A stretch of DNA of 64,000 bases from Mycobacterium sp. (GTDB lineage: Bacteria; Actinomycetota; Actinomycetes; Mycobacteriales; Mycobacteriaceae): assembly GCA_018882965.1 (NCBI GenBank), contig VEQY01000009.1:18866-82865 (forward strand), written 5' to 3'. Of this stretch, positions 46,005 through 58,467 are shown piece by piece. The notes beneath the pieces are model-generated. The model was not told where the DNA came from, searched no databases, and was given only the letters and a program-made list of their open reading frames with translations. Numbering within the stretch: the first letter of the stretch is position 1; the number at the start of each line of letters is the position of its first letter. A program made the translations under genes and the position numbers.

Positions 46005-46700
46005 TCATGCGGGCGCCGTGATCTTGGTCTGCTCATCGATCAGTTTGGCCGCCTCGATCACCACGTCCTGCTCGGCTTGGAGGGCGTCGGAGTTGAGCTG
46101 CAGCACGAAGAGCCCGTCCTTGCCGGGGATCGCCACCGTCATCTGGGCCACCGCCCGGGTCTTGCCCTCGTTCACGTAGGTGCCCTCGTAGAGGATCGCG
46201 TCGAATCCGCTGAGCTGGGTCCGCTCCGGCTCACCCAGCGGGGTGAACTGGTCGAGCCCGTCGAGCTGGGCGGGGGCCAGTTCGAGGACTTTGGCCGCGT
46301 CGACGGCCGCGTCGGCGTTGCCGGTCAGCTTCGAGGCGATGGCGTACATGACCGGCGGGTCGGCCGGGTCCTGCGGCTTGTCGTAGACGATCGCCCCGTA
46401 TGCCCAGTCCGGGGTCTGATCGCCGGCGTCGCTCCAGCCGGGCGGGAACGGGAATTCAATGATCGGCGTTCCCGGCTCGCCGTCCTTGATCGGCACCTCG
46501 GCGATCTTGTTCTCGGTGATGTAGTCGTGCAGCGTCATCGACGTCGGCGGGGCTGCCACCGATGTGGTCGTGGCCGGGGTCTCGGGTGCCTCTGCCGCTT
46601 CGGTCGCGGTCCGCGGGGCGCAGCCTGCCGCGCCTGCGCTGAGCGCCACGGCAGCCAGTACGGCTACTGCTGTGCGCGTGATGGCTGTGCCCGTCGTCAT
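46005..46700 (-). CDS. LpqN/LpqT-like lipoprotein
   Basis: Lipobox AGC; PPTSMTLHDYITENKIAEVPI...FPFPPGWSDAG typical of LpqN family. Confidence 0.75.
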   Translation of the reverse strand: MTTGTAITRTAVAVLAAVALSAGAAGCAPRTATEAAEAPETPATTTSVAAPPTSMTLHDYITENKIAEVPIKDGEPGTPIIEFPFPPGWSDAGDQTPDWAYGAIVYDKPQDPADPPVMYAIASKLTGNADAAVDAAKVLELAPAQLDGLDQFTPLGEPERTQLSGFDAILYEGTYVNEGKTRAVAQMTVAIPGKDGLFVLQLNSDALQAEQDVVIEAAKLIDEQTKITAPA

Positions 46701-46758
46701 CGCATCGGATCCCTCGCTAGATCGCATCCGCTTCGCTGTTTCGCCGAATCTAACAGCT

Positions 46759-47955
46759 TCACGACGCTGCTGTGACCGCACGCGCAGCCTCCATCAGCAT
46801 CCACCCGGAGATCTGAACGGACAGGTCGCGTTCGGGAGTCTCGGAGGCATCGACCGCACCGTCGACGAAGCGCGCACTTCCGCCCCCGACCGGTGGGACC
46901 TCGGCGAGCTGGTCCCAGAACGCGCCGAACAGCGGCAGGCCGTCGATGGTCTGCCGGTTGTCCCAGGCCGCCTTGGCCGAGGCCAGCACGATGCCGCGAG
47001 CGGTCGCGCGCGCGGCGACGTCCTCCTTGGTGTCGCCTGGAAGATCGGTGGCCGCCAGCGCGAGGTAACGCGCGGTGATGCCGGCGAACAGCCCGCCGTC
47101 GCCACCCCCGGCGCCCCTGAGCACTCCGTGCGGAGCCAGGTGTTCGCCGACCGCGGCGATCAGCCGACGCGCCCGCGGCGCATGCCGGTCGTCACCGGTG
47201 CGCACCGCGAGTTCGGTCTCCAGCCCGATCACCACTCCCTGGCAATAGGTGTACTGGGCGCGCACCAGAGAACCGTCCCGGATGCCGTCGAAGATCAGTT
47301 GCGTCTCGGGGTCCAGCAGGGTGCGGTCGATCCAGTCGGCCATCTGCGCGGCTCGCGGCACCTGCCCGCACCGGGCCAGCACGATCCCGGCCGGCCCGTT
47401 GGCGGGAGCATTGAAGAACTGATCCTGCTTGCGCCACGGGATGCCGCCGCCGTACTCGGGCATCCAGGAGTTGAACAGCTGGCGGGTCAACGTCTGCAGC
47501 GCCTGCGGCCGGGCGATTCCGAGCAGGCGTCCGGCCCGTTCCAGCGCCAGTGCGAGCCAGGCCATGTCGTCGTAGTACCTGTTGGTCCAGCGGCCGTTGT
47601 TGCGAATGCGATGGCCGCGGATCTGCCGCCTGATCCGCTCGGCGCGCTCAGGCCGGGGGTCGCGCAGCTGCGCATCGACGAGGGTGTCCAGCAGATGCGC
47701 CTGCCACCAGTAGTGCCAGGTGCCGTAGCTTCGATCCCGCCTCGACGGCGGCCATCCCACGACGCCCAGTTGGGTGCCGGGGATGCGCCACAGCTGTCGC
47801 AGATGCCGTCTGACGATGGCCGCCTCGGCGCTGGCCGCGCGGTTCGCCCACTGCTCCGGGCCTGTCTTCATGCCTGCGAATCCTGCCCTACCAGGCTGCT
47901 GAGAGGTCGGCCCACTGGCGGATCCAGGCGTGCATGGCGATGCCCGCCGCAACAC
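46759..47955 (-). CDS. Glycoside hydrolase family 76-like protein (Rv0365c-like)
   Basis: NNGRWTNRYYDDMAWLALALERAG...YGGGIPWRK (GH76 DD motif). Confidence 0.82.
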   Translation of the reverse strand: MLRRASPCTPGSASGPTSQQPGRAGFAGMKTGPEQWANRAASAEAAIVRRHLRQLWRIPGTQLGVVGWPPSRRDRSYGTWHYWWQAHLLDTLVDAQLRDPRPERAERIRRQIRGHRIRNNGRWTNRYYDDMAWLALALERAGRLLGIARPQALQTLTRQLFNSWMPEYGGGIPWRKQDQFFNAPANGPAGIVLARCGQVPRAAQMADWIDRTLLDPETQLIFDGIRDGSLVRAQYTYCQGVVIGLETELAVRTGDDRHAPRARRLIAAVGEHLAPHGVLRGAGGGDGGLFAGITARYLALAATDLPGDTKEDVAARATARGIVLASAKAAWDNRQTIDGLPLFGAFWDQLAEVPPVGGGSARFVDGAVDASETPERDLSVQISGWMLMEAARAVTAAS

Positions 47956-48559
47956 CGGCGTTGATGCTGCGCGTCGAACCGAACTGCGCGATCGACACCG
48001 TGAGTGCGGCCCCGGCGCGAGCCGCCTCGGAGATGCCCGGCCCCTCCTGGCCGAACACCATCAGGCACTCCCGCGGCAGCGCGGCGGCTTCCAGTCGCAC
48101 GGCGCCGGGGACGTTGTCGACCGCGACCACAGCAAGTCCGTTCTCGGCGGCGAAAGCCATCAACTGCTCGGTACTGTCGTGGTGCGCCAGACGTTGGTAG
48201 CGGTCGGTCACCATGGCGCCCCGGCGATTCCAGCGTCGCCGGCCGACGATGTGGACGGTGTCGACCGCGAAGGCGTTGGCGGTGCGCACCACCGCTCCGA
48301 TGTTGGCGTCGTTGCCGAAGTTCTCGATCGCGATGTGCAGCGCGTGGCGCCGGGTGTCGATATCGGCGATGATCGCTGAGCGACGCCAGTACCGGTAGGC
48401 ATCGACGACGTTGCGGGTGTCGCCATCGCGCAACAACTCCGGGTCGTAGTGCGGGTCGTCGGGCAGTGGCCCGGAATGGGTCTGCGACCACGGACCGACG
48501 CCGGGTGTGTCACTGCTCCACTCGGTCGGACCGGGCTCTGAGAAGTCCGGGTCAGTCAC
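47888..48559 (-). CDS. SpoU/TrmH family RNA methyltransferase
   Basis: ENFGNDANIGAVVRTANAF, FGQEGPGIS, SINAGVAAGIAMHAWIRQ motifs; GTG overlaps pyrE stop. Confidence 0.88.
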   Translation of the reverse strand: MTDPDFSEPGPTEWSSDTPGVGPWSQTHSGPLPDDPHYDPELLRDGDTRNVVDAYRYWRRSAIIADIDTRRHALHIAIENFGNDANIGAVVRTANAFAVDTVHIVGRRRWNRRGAMVTDRYQRLAHHDSTEQLMAFAAENGLAVVAVDNVPGAVRLEAAALPRECLMVFGQEGPGISEAARAGAALTVSIAQFGSTRSINAGVAAGIAMHAWIRQWADLSAAW

Positions 48560-49112
48560 CGGCGAGTCCGAGGTCGGCAAGCCCCAGGATGCTTCGGTAG
48601 GGCACCCCCTCGGCCTCGATCGCCTCCGCGGCTCCGGTCGCCCGGTCCACCACGGTGGCGACCCCGACGACGACGGCACCCGCATCGCGCACCGCGCGGA
48701 CGGCGGTCAGCGCCGACCCACCGGTGGTGCTGGTGTCTTCCACGACCAGCACCGGTCTCCCGGCGACATCGGCGCCCTCGATAAGACGTTGCAGCCCATG
48801 TGCTTTCACTGATTTGCGCACCACGAAGGCGTCGATCGGCCGACCCGGGGAATGCATCACCGCGCACGCCACCGGATCGGCCCCCATGGTGAGGCCCCCG
48901 ACGGCGACGTAGTCCCAATCCGAGGTCAGCTCCCGCATGAGCCGGCCGATGAGCGGAGCCGCCCGGTGGTGCAGCGTGGCGCGACGCAGATCGACGTAGT
49001 AGTCGGCCTCCCGGCCCGAGGACAGGGTGACCCGGCCGAACACCACGGAGAGCTCTCGCACCAGTCCGGCGAGTTCGCGGCGCCGCTCGATGTCGATGTC
49101 AGGTGCGGTCAC
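48552..49112 (-). CDS. pyrE: Orotate phosphoribosyltransferase
   Basis: VLVVEDTSTTGGSALTAV PRPP loop. Confidence 0.93.
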   Translation of the reverse strand: MTAPDIDIERRRELAGLVRELSVVFGRVTLSSGREADYYVDLRRATLHHRAAPLIGRLMRELTSDWDYVAVGGLTMGADPVACAVMHSPGRPIDAFVVRKSVKAHGLQRLIEGADVAGRPVLVVEDTSTTGGSALTAVRAVRDAGAVVVGVATVVDRATGAAEAIEAEGVPYRSILGLADLGLAGD

Positions 49113-49875
49113 GGCCCCGTCCAATCCTGGTGGCCACGGCGCGCACCATAGCGCGGGGCATCAGGCGCCCCGCCGTCGTGAGGAACTTGTACTGCGCGCC
49201 GGGGATGCTGATGATCCTGCCCTTGGCGACGTCGGCGAGGCTCTCCGCGACGACGTCGTCGACGGTGAGCCAGAGCACCCCGGGAATCGACGACACGTCG
49301 ATGCCGGCGCGCTGGTGGAAGTCGGTGTGCACGAAACCCGGGCACACCGCGTGCACCCCCACCCCGGTTCCGGCCAGTCCGTTGGCCAGGCCCTCGGTGA
49401 AGGACACCACCCACGCCTTGGACGCCGAATAGGTCGACCCGCGGCCGGAGAGCAGGCCGGCCACGCTGGCGATGTTGATGACCGACCCGGTGCGCGCGGC
49501 CAGCATCGGCGGCAGGGCCGCCCGGGTCAGCTCCATCACCGCGGTGACGTTGACGTCGAGCTGACGGCGCAACACATCCGGTTCGGCCGTCCAGAACTCC
49601 CCCGAGGTGCCGAACCCGGCGTTGTTGATCAGCACGCGCACCCCGGTCGCCAACCGGTCGGCGACCTTGTCGCGGTCGGCGGCGACGGCCAGGTCAGCCG
49701 GCAGAACCTCGACGTCCACGCGGTGGGTGGCGCGCAGTTCGGCGGCGAGGTCATCCAGTGCCGAGACATCCCGGGCGACCAGCACCAGATCGTGGCCGTC
49801 GCGGGCGAGCCGGCGCGCGTAGCCCGCACCCAGTCCGGAGGTGGGGCCGGTGACCAGTGCGACGGGGCGGGGCAC
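49099..49875 (-). CDS. Short-chain dehydrogenase/reductase
   Basis: VTGPTSGLGAGYARRLARDG, NNAGFG, YSASKAWV. Confidence 0.9.
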   Translation of the reverse strand: MPRPVALVTGPTSGLGAGYARRLARDGHDLVLVARDVSALDDLAAELRATHRVDVEVLPADLAVAADRDKVADRLATGVRVLINNAGFGTSGEFWTAEPDVLRRQLDVNVTAVMELTRAALPPMLAARTGSVINIASVAGLLSGRGSTYSASKAWVVSFTEGLANGLAGTGVGVHAVCPGFVHTDFHQRAGIDVSSIPGVLWLTVDDVVAESLADVAKGRIISIPGAQYKFLTTAGRLMPRAMVRAVATRIGRGRDRT

Positions 49876-49893
49876 CCCGCCACCCTAACCGGC

Positions 49894-50616
49894 TCAGCGC
49901 CCGAAGTTGGGGGCCTGGGTCTGCGGCGGCCGCGGCGCGGGCGGTACCTGCGGGCGACCCGGCGCGGCAGCGCGCCGAGCGGCCGATTGCGCGGCCGCGG
50001 CCTGCGCCGGGATGGGCGGCAGCACCCGCAACAGGTCGTTGAATTGCCGGACCGCGCGCAGGCCTTCGTCCCACTGGGCGCGGGTGGAGATGACCGGCAT
50101 CGCCAGCAGCGTCCAGTTCTGCTCGTTCCACATGATCTCCGCGCAGTCCGGAGCGGTGTGGGCGAAGGTCACCATGCGGCGATCGCAGGCCCGGCGGGCG
50201 GCATCGAGGTTGTTGGAGTACACCATGCGCGGGCCGATCGCCCCGAGCAGCCAGACGTCTCCCTCGCGCGGCTCCTTGACGCCCTTGAGGCGCAGGTCCA
50301 TCACGACGTTGGTGCCGACCTTGCGATGCAGGGCGATCACGGTGGCGACGTCGTCGAGATCGAAGATGTAGACCGCTTCGCCGCGGATCTGGCCGAGCAC
50401 CACGTTGCGGGCGGTGACGTCGCCGACGGTCGACATCACCCCGCGCTTCCAGCGGTCGACGATCTGCTTTGACTCCGACTCGTAGTCGAAACCCTGCGAA
50501 CGCGCCCACGACTTGCGCCGCCGGCCCAGCCCGCGGCGGCGGCCGACGTCGATGTACAGCAGCACCGCCGCACCCACGAAGCACAGCGCCGACAGCGTGA
50601 ACCAGAACGGGACCAT
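49894..50616 (-). CDS. Conserved membrane-anchored protein (Rv0383c-like)
   Basis: N-terminal TM, proline/alanine-rich C-terminus; next to clpB. Confidence 0.75.
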   Translation of the reverse strand: MVPFWFTLSALCFVGAAVLLYIDVGRRRGLGRRRKSWARSQGFDYESESKQIVDRWKRGVMSTVGDVTARNVVLGQIRGEAVYIFDLDDVATVIALHRKVGTNVVMDLRLKGVKEPREGDVWLLGAIGPRMVYSNNLDAARRACDRRMVTFAHTAPDCAEIMWNEQNWTLLAMPVISTRAQWDEGLRAVRQFNDLLRVLPPIPAQAAAAQSAARRAAAPGRPQVPPAPRPPQTQAPNFGR

Positions 50617-50705
50617 CGCCCAGTAGCCTAACCGTTATCCGCCGTTCACCGAGGCGGGCGGCAGGTCACAACAGGGTCACCGTTTGCCGGGCGCAGCCCG
50701 GGAAA

Positions 50706-53252
50706 CTAGCCCAGGATCAGCGAGTCTCCGTCGGCAGCGACGTTGACCGGGACCACGTCGCCGTCGTGAATCTCCCCCGCCAGCAGCATCTTGGCCAGCT
50801 GGTCCCCGATGGCCTGCTGCACCAGCCGACGCAGCGGCCGCGCCCCGTAGACCGGATCGAACCCGCGCTGGGCCAGCCACTCCTTCGCCGGCAGGGACAC
50901 CTGGAGTTCCAGGCGGCGCTGGCTGAGCCGCTTCTGCAGCTGGGCCAGCTGGATGTCGACGATCTGGACGAGTTCCTCGGGGTTGAGGCCGTCGAAGATC
51001 AGGACGTCGTCGAGCCGATTGATGAACTCCGGCTTGAACGCCGCGCGCACCGCCGCCATCACCTGCTCCTCGGTGCCGCCCGAGCCCAGGTTGGAGGTCA
51101 GGATCAGGATCGTGTTGCGGAAGTCCACCGTGCGGCCCTGGCCGTCGGTCAGCCGGCCCTCGTCGAGGACCTGCAGCAGCACGTCGAAGACATCCGGGTG
51201 GGCCTTCTCGACTTCGTCGAACAGCACGACCGTGTACGGCCGGCGGCGGACGGCCTCGGTCAACTGCCCACCCTGGTCGTAACCGATGTAGCCGGGCGGG
51301 GCGCCGACGAGCCGCGCCACCGAGTGCTTCTCGCCGTACTCGCTCATGTCGATGCGGACCATCGCCCGCTCGTCGTCGAAGAGGAAGTCGGCCAGCGCCT
51401 TGGCCAATTCGGTCTTGCCCACGCCGGTGGGGCCGAGGAACAGGAACGAGCCGGTGGGCCGGTTGGGGTCGGCGACCCCGGCGCGACTGCGCCGGACGGC
51501 GTCGGAGACCGCGGTCACGGCCTTGCGTTGTCCGACCACCCGCCTACCCAGTTCGTCCTCCATCCGCAGCAGCTTGGCGGTCTCGCCCTCCAGCAGCCGG
51601 CCCGCCGGAATGCCCGTCCACGCTGACACCACGTCGGCGATGTCGTCGGGACCGACCTGCTCCTTGAGCATGACCGCTTCGCGGGCCTGCGCCTGCGGCA
51701 GCGCGGCGTCGAGTTTCTTCTCGACCTCCGGGATACGTCCGTACCGCAGTTCGGCGGCCTTGGCCAGATCCCCGTCGCGCTCGGCCCGGTCGGCCTCGCC
51801 GCGCAACACTTCGAGCTGTTCTTTGAACTCGCGCACGACGTCGATGGCATTCTTCTCGTTCTGCCAGCGCGTGGTCAGCTCGGCGAGTTTCTCCTTGTAG
51901 TCGGCCAGCTCGGTGCGCAGCTTCTCCAGCCGTTCCTTGGAGGCAGCGTCCTCTTCCTTCTCCAACGCCATCTCTTCGATCTCCAGCCGGCGGACCAGCC
52001 GCTCGACCTCGTCGACCTCGACGGGACGGGAGTCGATTTCCATGCGCAGCCGCGAGGCCGACTCGTCGACGAGGTCGATGGCCTTGTCCGGCAGGAACCG
52101 GCTGGTGATGTAGCGGTCGCTCAACGTGGCCGCCGCCACCAGGGCCGAGTCGGTGATCTGCACACCGTGGTGGACCTCGTAGCGGTCCTTGAGGCCGCGC
52201 AGGATGCCGACGGTGTCCTCCACCGACGGTTCACCGACGAGCACCTGCTGGAAGCGGCGCTCGAGTGCGGCGTCCTTCTCGATGTACTTGCGGTACTCAT
52301 CCAGCGTGGTCGCGCCGACCAGGCGCAGCTCGCCACGTGCCAGCATCGGCTTGATCATGTTGCCGGCGTCCATCGCGCCCTCACCGGTGGCTCCGGCGCC
52401 GACGATGGTGTGCAGCTCGTCGATGAAGGTGATGATCTGCCCGGCGGACTCCTTGATCTCGTCGAGCACTGCCTTGAGGCGTTCCTCGAACTCGCCGCGG
52501 TACTTCGCCCCGGCGACCATCGAGCCGAGGTCGAGGGACACGACGGTCTTGTCGCGCAACGACTCCGGGACGTCGCCGTCGATGATGCGCTGGGCGAGTC
52601 CCTCGACGATCGCGGTCTTGCCGACACCGGGCTCACCGATGAGAACCGGGTTGTTCTTGGTGCGTCGGCTCAGCACCTGGATGACACGGCGAATCTCGTT
52701 GTCGCGCCCGATGACCGGGTCGAGCTTGCCCTCCCGGGCGCGCGCGGTCAGATCGGTGGAGTACTTCTCCAGCGCCTGATAGCTGGCCTCGGGATCGGGG
52801 CTGGTAACCCGGGCGCTGCCACGAACCTTCACGAAAGCCTCGCGCAGCGCCTGCGGTGAGGCGCCCGCACCGGTGAGCAGCTTGGCGACGTCGGAGTCGC
52901 CCGTCGCGAGCCCGACCAGCAGATGCTCGGTGGAGACGTACTCGTCGTCCATCTCGGTGGCCAGCTGCTGGGCGGCGGTGATCGCCGCCAGCGACTCCCG
53001 CGACAGCTGCGGCTGCGAGGTCGCACCGCTGCTCGACGGAAGGTGCTGGAGGAGCCGCTCGGTCTCGGCGCGGATGGTCGCCGGGTTCACGCCGACGGCC
53101 TCGAGCAGGGGCGCGGCGATGCCGTCCGCCTGGGTCAGCAGCGCCATCAGCAGATGGGCCGGGCGGATCTCCGGGTTGCCGGCCGAGCTGGCGGCCTGCA
53201 GGGCAGCCGTCAGCGCCGCCTGGGTCTTGGTGGTCGGGTTGAACGAGTCCAC
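50706..53252 (-). CDS. clpB: ATP-dependent chaperone ClpB
   Basis: Clp N domain, two AAA modules ([27 protein letters not shown]), coiled-coil middle domain. Confidence 0.97.
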   Translation of the reverse strand: MDSFNPTTKTQAALTAALQAASSAGNPEIRPAHLLMALLTQADGIAAPLLEAVGVNPATIRAETERLLQHLPSSSGATSQPQLSRESLAAITAAQQLATEMDDEYVSTEHLLVGLATGDSDVAKLLTGAGASPQALREAFVKVRGSARVTSPDPEASYQALEKYSTDLTARAREGKLDPVIGRDNEIRRVIQVLSRRTKNNPVLIGEPGVGKTAIVEGLAQRIIDGDVPESLRDKTVVSLDLGSMVAGAKYRGEFEERLKAVLDEIKESAGQIITFIDELHTIVGAGATGEGAMDAGNMIKPMLARGELRLVGATTLDEYRKYIEKDAALERRFQQVLVGEPSVEDTVGILRGLKDRYEVHHGVQITDSALVAAATLSDRYITSRFLPDKAIDLVDESASRLRMEIDSRPVEVDEVERLVRRLEIEEMALEKEEDAASKERLEKLRTELADYKEKLAELTTRWQNEKNAIDVVREFKEQLEVLRGEADRAERDGDLAKAAELRYGRIPEVEKKLDAALPQAQAREAVMLKEQVGPDDIADVVSAWTGIPAGRLLEGETAKLLRMEDELGRRVVGQRKAVTAVSDAVRRSRAGVADPNRPTGSFLFLGPTGVGKTELAKALADFLFDDERAMVRIDMSEYGEKHSVARLVGAPPGYIGYDQGGQLTEAVRRRPYTVVLFDEVEKAHPDVFDVLLQVLDEGRLTDGQGRTVDFRNTILILTSNLGSGGTEEQVMAAVRAAFKPEFINRLDDVLIFDGLNPEELVQIVDIQLAQLQKRLSQRRLELQVSLPAKEWLAQRGFDPVYGARPLRRLVQQAIGDQLAKMLLAGEIHDGDVVPVNVAADGDSLILG

Positions 53253-53304
53253 GACACCTCCGTTCGTGCCTTAGTAGCTTGTCACGTCATACAACACCGA
53301 CAAT

Positions 53305-53325
53305 CTTGAGTCTGTTCCGCTCAGG
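53305..53325. promoter_or_regulatory. HAIR-like HspR operator upstream of clpB
   Basis: CTTGAGT-CTGTTCC-GCTCAGG versus consensus CTTGAGT-N7-ACTCAAG: left arm perfect, right arm 5/7, 53 bp upstream of clpB start. Confidence 0.75.
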
Positions 53326-53398
53326 TTTACTTGCACGCCCGGTCCGGCCGCTAGGGCCATCCGGCACCAATTTCAGTATTCGAACATATGATCGAACA

Positions 53399-53716
53399 GT
53401 GGATCTCGCGACCATCGGCTATCACGGCCAGCCGGTACGGCCGCCCTTCCGGCCGGTCCGGCCCCCGCTGCCGGTGCTGGTCGACCTGACCGTGCTGTTC
53501 CCCCGCCGGCCGCACCGCACCGGCCGCTATCACCCGCACGGGCTGCAGCTGGACCGGGTGGTTGCTGGCGCGCTGAGCTGCTGGGGCCTCTGCGAGCAGG
53601 GCGAGTGGTGGGGCTTGGTCAGCTACCCGATCGTCTATGGGACCCACCGGCGGACGGTGACGCACTGGGTTCCGGCCTGGGTTCTCAGGCCGGGTGGAGC
53701 GGAGCCGATCGGATAG
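53399..53716 (+). CDS. Hypothetical protein
   Basis: GTG-started ORF VDLATIGYHGQPVRPPFRPV... between clpB and the GAP gene; no family recognised. Confidence 0.45.
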   Translation: MDLATIGYHGQPVRPPFRPVRPPLPVLVDLTVLFPRRPHRTGRYHPHGLQLDRVVAGALSCWGLCEQGEWWGLVSYPIVYGTHRRTVTHWVPAWVLRPGGAEPIG

Positions 53717-53726
53717 GTTTTTCGAC

Positions 53727-54392
53727 GTGGCGGATCTGCGGTCGGTGCTGGGCGAACTGGTCACGCTGGCTCTGGTCATCAGCCTGTCCCCGCTCTCGGT
53801 CATCCCGGGCGTGCTGGTTCTGCACTCACCCCGGCCGCGTCCGACCAGCCTGAGCTTCCTGCTGGGCTGGACGTTGGGCATTGCCGGGCTCACCGCGGCG
53901 TTCGTGGCGCTGTCGCGCGCGATCGGTGACCAGCGCGGCGAGCCGCGATGGTCGGCGTACCTGCGGATCATCATCGGCGCGGCCCTCATCGCGCTCGGTG
54001 TGTACCGCTGGGTCAACCGCAAGCGCTCCGAGCACACCCCGGCGTGGATGAGATCGCTGAGCGGTATGGGTCCGGCCCGGGCGCTGCTGGTGGCCACCGT
54101 GCTGGCGGTGGTCAACCCCAAGGTGCTGTTCATGTGCGCCGCCGCCGGACTGGTGATCGGCGCGGCCGGTCTGGGTGCCGTGGCGTCGTGGACGGGGGTG
54201 GCGCTGTTCACCGCCATCGCGGTGTCCTCGGTGGCCCTACCCGTGCTGGGCTATCAGGTCGCCGGCGCCCGACTCGAGGCCCCGCTGCAGCGACTCAAAA
54301 ACTGGATGGAGGCCAACCACGCGACGCTGATCGCCGTGATTCTGTTCTTCATCGGCGGGGTCCTGCTCTATAAGGGAATTCACAGCCTGTAG
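53727..54392 (+). CDS. GAP (Sap, sulfolipid-1/GPL-addressing protein)-like membrane protein
   Basis: Six-TM-like protein beginning LGELVTLALVISLSPLSVIPGVLVLHSPRPRP. Confidence 0.75.
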   Translation: MADLRSVLGELVTLALVISLSPLSVIPGVLVLHSPRPRPTSLSFLLGWTLGIAGLTAAFVALSRAIGDQRGEPRWSAYLRIIIGAALIALGVYRWVNRKRSEHTPAWMRSLSGMGPARALLVATVLAVVNPKVLFMCAAAGLVIGAAGLGAVASWTGVALFTAIAVSSVALPVLGYQVAGARLEAPLQRLKNWMEANHATLIAVILFFIGGVLLYKGIHSL

Positions 54393-54470
54393 CCGGTTTT
54401 CGGTGACCTTCGTCCCTTCCGTCGCGGCGTGCTTTGCAGCCACGATCGTGGTGGGCGGAAGAGAGGGACC

Positions 54471-54713
54471 ATGACAGCAGCCGCGGAAGTCGGCGATATC
54501 GATTCCCTGGCGTGGCGATTCCTCTGCTCACAGTTCACCGGGCGCGACTACTGGGACTGGCCGCTGGATCGACGCATCGACGCCTATCTGCAGCAACACG
54601 ATCGTGCCGACATCCTCAAGGATGCGACCGCCTATGACGCGGTGGTCGACCGGGTGATGGCCAACATCGCCCGGGCCCGCCGGGACGGAAAACTCGACCA
54701 GACCAACTTCTAG
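54471..54713 (+). CDS. Small hypothetical protein at head of E1/E2/ACP operon
   Basis: 80-aa ORF MTAAAEVGDIDSLAWRFLCSQFTGRDYWDWPLDRRID..., GAGAGGGACC Shine-Dalgarno just upstream. Confidence 0.65.
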   Translation: MTAAAEVGDIDSLAWRFLCSQFTGRDYWDWPLDRRIDAYLQQHDRADILKDATAYDAVVDRVMANIARARRDGKLDQTNF

Positions 54714-54776
54714 GTGCGGGAGGCGGGGGTGGACACCGATACGGTTCACGAGGTGATCCGGAAGGGACCTTCGGAC

Positions 54777-56515
<1,739 letters not shown>

Positions 56516-56519
<4 letters not shown>

Positions 56520-57493
56520 CCGATGCCGTCCTCGCGCGGACCCTGCTGACCGACATGACCCGGATCCGGCGCATGGAAGAGAAATGTGCCGAGATGTACA
56601 GCGCGGGCAAGATCCGCGGCTTTCTGCATCTCTATGTCGGCGAGGAGGCGGTCGCTGCGGGGTCTTTGCGCGTTCTCGGTCCGGACGACGCGGTCATCGC
56701 CACCTATCGTGAGCACGCCCACGCGCTGATGCGCGGTATCCCGATGGGGAAAATCATGGCGGAGATGTACGGCAAGCAGGAGGGCTGCTCGGGGGGCCGG
56801 GGTGGTTCGATGCACCTCTTCGACGCGAGCCGCCGGTTCTACGGCGGTAACGCGATCGTGGCGGGCGGGCTCCCGACTGCCGCAGGGCTTGCCCTCGCCG
56901 ATGCGCAATTGAAGCAAAAGACGCTGTGCGCCTGCTACTTCGGCGAAGGTGCGATGGCCGAGGGAGCCTTTCACGAGACGATGAACATGGCTGCGCTATG
57001 GCAGCTGCCGGTGCTGTTCTGCTGCGAGAACAACGGGTACGCCATGGGGACCGCGATCGCGCGCGAACTTTCCGACGTCGATCTGGTGACGGTGGCCGGG
57101 TCCTACCGCGTTCCAGCCGCGAGCGTGGACGGGATGGACGTGGTGGCCAGCCACACCGCCATGCAGCAGGCTGTGGAGCACGTCCGGAACCACGGTGGCC
57201 CGTACTTCCTGGAGTTCCGTACCTATCGGTTCCGGCCGCACTCGATGTTCGACCCGGAGCTGTACCGCGACAAGGCCGAAGTGGAGAAGTGGCGCGAACA
57301 CGACCCCATCCGCACCTTCACCGACACCTGCCTGGCCGAGGGAACACTGACCGCCGAGGACGTCGCCGCGATCGAGCGGGCGGCCGCCAACGAGGTGGAC
57401 GAGGCCGTCGCCTACGCGGAGGCAGGCACCCTGGAGAGCGTCGACACCCTGACCCGGGACGTGATGACCCCCGTCACCGAGGCCCGCCGGTGA
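56516..57493 (+). CDS. 2-oxoacid (pyruvate/acetoin-type) dehydrogenase E1 alpha subunit
   Basis: [11 protein letters not shown] and [38 protein letters not shown] (TPP motif); GTGA overlap with upstream gene. Confidence 0.9.
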
Positions 57494-58467
57494 AGCTGAC
57501 CTACCGCGGTGCGGTCCACGACGCGATCGCCGACGCCATGCGTGCCGACGAGCGCGTCGTCCTACTCGGAGAGGATGTCGGCCGCTACGGGGGGACGTAC
57601 GCGGTGTCGAAGGGACTGCTCGAGGAGTTCGGGCCGGAGCGGATCCGCGATACGCCTATCTCCGAACTGGGCTTCGTCGGAATCGGTATCGGTGCGGCTC
57701 TGGGTGGGCTTCGCCCCATCGTCGAGGTGATGACGGTGAATTTCAGCCTGCTCGCCCTCGATCAGATCGTCAACACGGGCTCTGCCCTGCGGCACATGTC
57801 GGGCGGCCAGTTCTCGGTGCCACTGGTGGTGCGGATGGCGACCGGGGCGGGCCGACAGCTTGCCGCCCAGCACTCGCACAGCCTGGAGAACTGGTATGCG
57901 CACATCCCCGGCATCACGGTGCTCGCCCCGGCAACCGTCGCCGATGCCTACGGGATGCTGCGCACTGCGCTCGACCAACCCGATCCGGTGGTCATCTTCG
58001 AGCACGTCGGCCTCTACAACATCTCCGCCGACCTCGACGCGCCCGCGCCCACCGACATCTCCCGGGCTGCACCGCGGCGCAACGGAACCGACGTCACGGT
58101 GATCGCCTACGGCGGCTGCCTTCCGAAAGCCCTCGACGCGGCCGACCAGTTGGCGCAGACCGGGATCGACTGCGAGGTCATCGATCTGCGGGTGCTGCGG
58201 CCGCTGGACGACGCGACGATCATGGAATCGGTGCGCAAGACGCATCGCGTCGTGGTGGTCGACGAGTCCTGGCGAACCGGCAGCCTGGCCGGCGAGATCA
58301 GCGCTCGGATCGTCGAGCAGGCGTTCTACGAACTCGACGCCCCGATCGCCCGGGTCTGCACCGCCGAGGTGCCGATCCCCTACGCGAAGCATCTCGAGGA
58401 GGCCGCGCTGCCGCAGCCGGACAAGATCGTGGCGGCGGTGCGCGGCGCGGTAGGGGAGGGCCGATGA
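57490..58467 (+). CDS. 2-oxoacid dehydrogenase E1 beta subunit
   Basis: [51 protein letters not shown] overlap. Confidence 0.92.
   Translation: MKLTYRGAVHDAIADAMRADERVVLLGEDVGRYGGTYAVSKGLLEEFGPERIRDTPISELGFVGIGIGAALGGLRPIVEVMTVNFSLLALDQIVNTGSALRHMSGGQFSVPLVVRMATGAGRQLAAQHSHSLENWYAHIPGITVLAPATVADAYGMLRTALDQPDPVVIFEHVGLYNISADLDAPAPTDISRAAPRRNGTDVTVIAYGGCLPKALDAADQLAQTGIDCEVIDLRVLRPLDDATIMESVRKTHRVVVVDESWRTGSLAGEISARIVEQAFYELDAPIARVCTAEVPIPYAKHLEEAALPQPDKIVAAVRGAVGEGR

Noticed and set aside
46564-47964. 466-aa plus-strand ORF
   Set aside because: Antisense to LpqN-like and GH76 genes, which have clear family motifs.
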